NCBI GenBank assembly: GCA_014529385.2
Contig: CM043947.1
Span: 119,263,391-119,327,390 of the forward strand
DNA: 64,000 bases
From: Adiantum capillus-veneris
Lineage: Eukaryota > Streptophyta > Polypodiopsida > Polypodiales > Pteridaceae
Direction of reading: 5' to 3'
Position numbers and translations under genes: made by a program. The notes under the pieces are model-generated. The model saw only the letters and a list, made by a program, of their open reading frames with translations. It had not been told where the DNA came from and ran no database searches. Shown here one piece after another: positions 57,902 to 64,000 of the stretch (the stretch's first letter is position 1; each line of letters begins with the position of its first letter).

Positions 57902-60900
57902 CTAAACCTCTAACAGATCGCCTATCTGAGAGAGGCAATGTTCATGGCACCTCTCATCAATCTCAATACTCACACAATACTGGTCTAAGACCTCACACAC
58001 TTTGGCCATATTTCCGACCCCAACAAAACAATCTATTATGATTTCCCCTTCTTGAGTGCAGAGTGAAACTAGGAAACCACAAAAGTTTGTGTGTCTCTCA
58101 GCTGCACCACGCAAGGCATTGCCGTCTTCATCTAGTGTCGGGTTTAGCTTCCCTGTTGGTAGCTCCACAAATGTATCAGACTTGTTGTCGAAAGATCCCT
58201 TCATGACTTTTTGTAATGCTTGCTCCCAATTTAATTCACGTGTACAATCTGGATGGGCAAAGAATGTAATCACTAAAGTGGAAACCTGCAAGGTAGCATT
58301 AAGAGAGTAAATTATTAGAGCTTAACCTATAAAAACTCTACAACCATAATCCTCAAGTGGTTTTGACTTACCTCTTCTACTTTCCCACGAACGATCCTTT
58401 TGCATTGGGTTGTAGTTTCCAAGAACATACTATGTACATACTGAAGTTTGGATTGCCCCATCACACGTGACACAATTTCAAATTGATGCTCAATACCACT
58501 AGTAGTAACAAAGAAACCATCATGGCTCAAGAACTCTGATGCAATGGTAACTGACGCCTTTAGCTTTTCTGAATCCCATTCATTCCAAGCTGGCAGTTCA
58601 TCCTCCTCTTCAAATGGGTACAAGCCAGATGGAAGATCTGCCCATACAAGAGAGACAAGTGCATCCTCATAGAATCCACCTTGGGCTTGAAGTTTCTCTA
58701 TAAACCGTCGTATCATTACTGCATCTGAGTCTTCAGGGCCATTAAATGTATCAATTGCAATATGCAATATATCAGCATGTACAGGGAGATGAAATGGCAC
58801 AAAAGCCTCCGGTGCATCCTTATCTTCATTTTCCCTTTGTGTTCGCGTAGTGTTGCCCTTCAGCTTTTTTTGTGGTGGTGTTTTCTTTGTTTTTCTATGC
58901 TTTCCTTCCAAGTTATTACCTCTTTTCTTCTCATTGGTACCCTTACCCTTGCGATCTGGACTTTGCACTACCTCTTTAAGAGTACCCTTACCACATCTGG
59001 TACCTAGCTTGCCAGGAGACTTTATTGTATCCTTTCCACTCTTGTCAATCTTGTTGTGAGGGCTCCTTGTGTCCTTTCCACTTCTCCTTTCCCTTGTGTT
59101 TGTCACTGTGTCTTTCTTTGGAGTGCCGTGAGGGCTCCTTATATCCTTGCCACTACCACTACCACTTTCCTTTGCATTTGTTGTTGTATATTTCTTTGAA
59201 GTGCTCGTTGCAACTACTATTGGCTTGCACATAAGGCCTGTTTCCAAACCATGCAAAAAAAACATAAGTAGTGACTACTAAGCTCATCTAATATATTTTA
59301 TTGAAATGCATTGAACTCACGTGTATGTATTTCTGTCTCCTCGGCTGGATATTCACCTTCCAAATACTCTAAGAACCATGGCACCTCATAGAGATCCTTA
59401 GGAAGAGTCCTATTTGCATCGAGCCATGAACGTGGGTACAATGATTTATATCCCAGAGATGAAACAACCTTCCACTCTTCAACGCTTGGCCGGAATTCCT
59501 TGGATTTGACTGTTTCTCAATAATTCCGCGAACCACCTATAGAAAGACTTGGATCACCAATAAAAGTTGGAAAAAAGCCATTGATACATACATTATCTAG
59601 ATCTAAAAATAAAACAAAGAGATTACCTATAGGCAAACCGTCTTGCGGTTTGCTCTAGGAAAGGCATGTTCTCTCTTTGGATCCCCGGTGCAAGCTTTGG
59701 AAGATGTTTAAATGAATAGCGAAGATGGACCTTTTGACACTTATCAAAAAAATCTCTTATTATTGAACTCCACGAGATGTATGAAACCTCGTCAGCCTCT
59801 CTTATTAAATCAATTGCTCTCTCCACTATGCACTCCCAATAAGAGTAGCATGCAATATATGAGCGCCAGTCTTTGTCGCCCCCTTCGAAGCCCCATGCTC
59901 TTCCAATATCCTTGTTTAGAATGCGATCTAAAACAAAAAATTTTCTGCACTTGAAAAGTCATACAAATCAGTGATATGCATGCCAAAGGAACATATTAAA
60001 CAAAAATACTTGAAACTACCTTTCTGGAGGAAGCGGTGTTCGTGTCACTGTAAGCAGTTTGTCCAAAGTTACGTTGTGATCGCTCTCCCAATCTAGATTG
60101 CAAATTTATTAACCCACTCCTCCCCAAGGGCTGGGTTTGCCACTGCCACAAGCTTGAATCCTTTCTTCCCTTTGAAATGTTGTTCCACCTCGCGGATGGT
60201 TTGCTTGTACAATGCTTTATACGCCGGGTCATCTTTGGGGACAACCACCTCTTCTAATCTCTTTGAGAGCTCCAATTTGAATTCACTCTACATCAAAGTT
60301 GAGCATGTAAGGTTGAGCATAACATGAACTAAAAGAAATAAACAAAGAAGGTTATGAATGGCCATACAGAGTAGATAAGTTGCATGAGGAGGCCAAGTGG
60401 TATAGTCCACCAAATCCAGGGATGCCCCCTCTTGTCTTCAGAAAATTCTGCCTCTACCTCCTGTAGTGCCTCTTCATCAAAATATTTCTTCCAGCTATTT
60501 TCATTTCCAAGGGCAAGCCTTCTTATCAAGTGGATCTCGCTTGCAAGCGTCCTCTTGATATGTGTTTGTGTCAAACTAGCAAAACAATTCCATACATATT
60601 AGGGTTTTATGATATGATTTGCCTCTATAACTCAAAATACATCCCAAGGTACCTTTCTCACCTATTAAGACAATCCAACGCAAACAACATAGAGCATTCT
60701 TCATCTTCCGAGAAGGCAGTGATTGTACACTTAACACGTACAAACTTTGAGGCATCATCATGGCAAGCTTCACAAGATTAATTCACCACATTAATAAATT
60801 ATAGTAAATAGGACACATACATATTGAGGTAACAAAATAATTTCTCACCTGAATTGACTTCTCTTGTCCAAGCCTTCAAACGATGATTTCCATCCCATAC

Positions 60901-61410
60901 CACCAACTTTCGACCAACAAGATGTGCCCATGATTGAGATGCAAGCAACTCTCGATCAAACTGCCGATTCACCTCCCCCCAATAGGACTCATCCCATTCT
61001 TTTTCTTCCTGCTCACTTACTCGAATTATGTCGCCATTGGCCATTTTTTCCGAGACAATAAAATCTGCAAGAGTTGGCATGTAACCATGATGCCTAAACT
61101 TATGTGCCAAGTCATCAATATTGTTTCCCCTTGTGAGACGGACAGCTTCGTGACCATGAAGTCGGCACAAGGGAACCCAAGGAAGTGCTTCCTCACGTTG
61201 AATTACCTCGTGCTTGGCCATCCAATTCTCCAAGAACTTTGTGTCGAGCTCAACGTATCTGCCCGTCGCCTTGACAACTAGCTGGGAAGATTGCAACCCC
61301 TCTTGGGTCGCACCTCTCACAACCTTGACTAGATCAGTTCCGACACCTTGCGAGCCCTCTTCCATGACCCTTTCGGAACTTTGAATGTATTCAGTCAAGA
61401 TATTCAACAA
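57902..61410 (-). CDS. ParB-like domain plus N4/N6-type DNA methyltransferase-like gene
   Basis: Multi-exon minus-strand gene. The first visible exon (61410-60849) has LPWVPLCRLHGHEAVRLTRG, FRHHGYMPTLADFIVSEK and KLVVWDGNHRLKAWTREV, the ParB/Srx-like layout with DGNHRLKA at the GERR position. Exons 60767-60662 and about 60567-60366 follow in phase. A helical middle part (60293-60093, 59928-59623, 59500-59330) follows, then a Lys/Thr-rich linker. The methyltransferase-like part has SLVWADLPSGLYPFEEEDE (58680-58620; motif IV position, DPPY replaced by DLPS). The last exon (58285-57902) has EGEIIIDCFVGVGNM (SAM-binding FxGxG) and VSIEIDERC. Motif IV before motif I is the beta-class order. A stop near 60095 and a frameshift near 59515 suggest decay. 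No ATG is seen at 61410; the true start is unknown. Confidence 0.7.
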
Positions 61411-61439
61411 TGAGAATTTAACATAAAGTACTTATAGCT

Positions 61440-62194
<755 letters not shown>

Positions 62195-62321
62195 GTTGCC
62201 ACATGTGACCAACACTACCATAAGACTTTCTGTCACCCAAGTAGAACTGACTGCACCATGATTTAGACACATATAGTTTGCATATTGTTGAGCCATGAGG
62301 TCCATCACCATCCAATCGTAT

Positions 62322-62322
<1 letters not shown>

Positions 62323-62411
<89 letters not shown>
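62323..62411 (+). repeat. (CT)n microsatellite
   Basis: About 44 CT repeats. Confidence 0.95.
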
Positions 62412-62414
<3 letters not shown>

Positions 62415-62934
62415 CGCTTACGAGGCTTAGGGTGGGTCAACAAACTTGCCTCTATGCGCAAGAGATCAAAGCACCGGACTTCGCGCACCTTCGATCGCGC
62501 ACGCTGATTTTAAAACGCCACGCTGAAGCTGCAGCCCGACCCTAATCGTTACTAAATTATTGAGTTTTTAAAACTCTTCAAAAGCTCAAAAGCAGCGAGC
62601 TGCGCCAGTATAAGGGATACCCGTTTTTAAAAATCTTCAAAAACAAAGCAGTAGCACCCGGCGCTACTGCTAAAGAAAAAAACGCAATCTCGTTTTGGCG
62701 GGTCCCTCACTCCCCTCGTGCGTAATGATCACACGGACGTTCAATTAGATTTGCAGCAGGATCGAAAAAATCTCACTCTCAACTGGCCGCCCTGGCGAAC
62801 TGCAGCTCCAATTAGCTGGTCTTCTCGCGAGCGCAACCTCTGCTTATACGTCGTCATCCTGCAGTGGCCATCGACCTTGCAGCGCAGTGGCCATCGATCA
62901 CGGGTACACGCCATGTTCGTTGTTTCTGTGCGCA
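62412..62934 (+). other. GC-richer non-repetitive segment upstream of eL32
   Basis: Less repetitive and GC-richer than its surroundings, with no long meaningful frame. Probably old intergenic or promoter DNA of the eL32 locus, now separated from it by GA tracts. Confidence 0.35.
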
Positions 62935-63001
62935 GCCAGTATTAGTTATACTGCGTAGCACTGGGTTGTGTAGCAGGGCCAGTATTAGTTATACTGCGTA
63001 G
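62935..63001 (+). repeat. 24 bp direct repeat, 43 bp apart
   Basis: GCCAGTATTAGTTATACTGC plus GTAG occurs at 62935-62958 and 62978-63001. It borders the start of the GA-tract cluster. Confidence 0.9.
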
Positions 63002-63002
63002 T

Positions 63003-63797
<795 letters not shown>

Positions 63798-63839
63798 AGA
63801 GAGGAGGTGTGAGAGGCGACAACGCTAACAGCGGTAGCC

Positions 63840-64000
63840 ATGGTGACCCCCCTCGTCAAGCCCAGGATTGTGTCGAAGTGTGTAAATAAGTTCAAGCGCG
63901 CCCACAGTGATCGCAAGATCTATGTCAAGCCAAGCTGGCGTAGACCAAAGGGTATTGATTCGCGTGTCAGGAGGAAATTCAAAGGGTGCATTTTGATGCC
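63840..64000 (+). CDS. RPL32: 60S ribosomal protein eL32 (RPL32), N-terminal part, cut by the window edge
   Basis: ATG in the context GTAGCCATGG opens [20 protein letters not shown], then [20 protein letters not shown] and [12 protein letters not shown]. This is the start of eL32, a large-subunit ribosomal protein of about 133 residues; 53 codons are present and the frame is still open. [24 protein letters not shown] is nearly the plant consensus. The first 20 residues deviate somewhat (VSKC, AHS). No intron occurs within these codons. The GA cluster and a LINE-like 3' end lie within 45 bases of the ATG, so promoter and 5' UTR are disturbed or unusual. It could be a functional gene, a diverged paralogue or a retrocopy. 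Confidence 0.9.
   Translation, partial: MVTPLVKPRIVSKCVNKFKRAHSDRKIYVKPSWRRPKGIDSRVRRKFKGCILM

Noticed and set aside
57902-61410. Bacterial contamination or a bacterial restriction-modification locus
   Set aside because: The gene has several phase-consistent GT-AG introns and sits between eukaryotic transposons, so it is a resident eukaryotic sequence even if its ancestor was prokaryotic.

Overview
The window is eukaryotic nuclear DNA from a land plant. Three host-type sequences point there: the first 53 codons of ribosomal protein eL32 at the right edge, the first exon of an alpha-expansin-like gene near 44.5 kb, and a captured fragment of a heavy-metal-associated isoprenylated plant protein (HIPP) carrying a CaaX box. 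The transposon types (CACTA elements with Tnp2 plus Transposase_24 proteins, a Ty3/gypsy element with two RNase H domains, chromoviruses) fit a plant. A Penelope-like reverse transcriptase and a second transposase lineage accompanied by a DNA-methyltransferase-like gene make a non-flowering plant (fern, lycophyte or conifer grade) plausible, but that is inference. Long CA, GT, CT and GA tracts occur throughout.

Layout: 0-6.4 kb holds a nearly intact Ty3/gypsy chromovirus polyprotein (two in-frame TGA codons) and its 3' LTR. From 6.4 to 10.3 kb I see mostly degenerate sequence and microsatellites. From 10.7 to 12.6 kb (minus strand) there is a decayed Penelope-like element. The 3' end of another gypsy element with a short LTR lies at 12.9-13.2 kb. 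A Tat-like gypsy element on the minus strand fills 13.3-24.7 kb: a 2.6 kb 3' LTR, integrase, archaeal-type RNase H, RNase H, RT, protease, gag and a truncated 5' LTR. It is fused to the 3' half of a CACTA element (24.7-28.2 kb), which had inserted into the RT of a third gypsy element (minus strand).

That third element is split. Its RT lies at 28.2-29.0 kb and its gag-protease at 41.2-43.0 kb, because a plus-strand gypsy element with very short LTRs (111-114 bp, target duplication GAGAG) inserted at 29.0-41.2 kb. The short-LTR element was itself invaded by a lone Tat-type LTR (30.7-33.1 kb) and by CACTA-1 (34.7-40.1 kb, target duplication CCA).

An expansin-like first exon follows at 44.5 kb. 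Downstream lies CACTA-2 (45.57-53.19 kb, target duplication TCA). CACTA-2 has matching terminal inverted repeats, a six-exon transposase that conceptually splices to an open frame of 1104 codons, and a three-exon second protein of 371 codons, so it looks autonomous. CACTA-1 is a close relative with internal deletions.

The stretch 54.2-61.4 kb (minus strand) is the least familiar. A CACTA-related but non-Tnp2 transposase sits beside a multi-exon gene that joins a ParB-like domain to an N4/N6-type DNA methyltransferase-like domain. This pair is the best candidate for an undescribed system. The right end is a cluster of GA/CT tracts attached to copies of what may be a LINE 3' end, and finally eL32.
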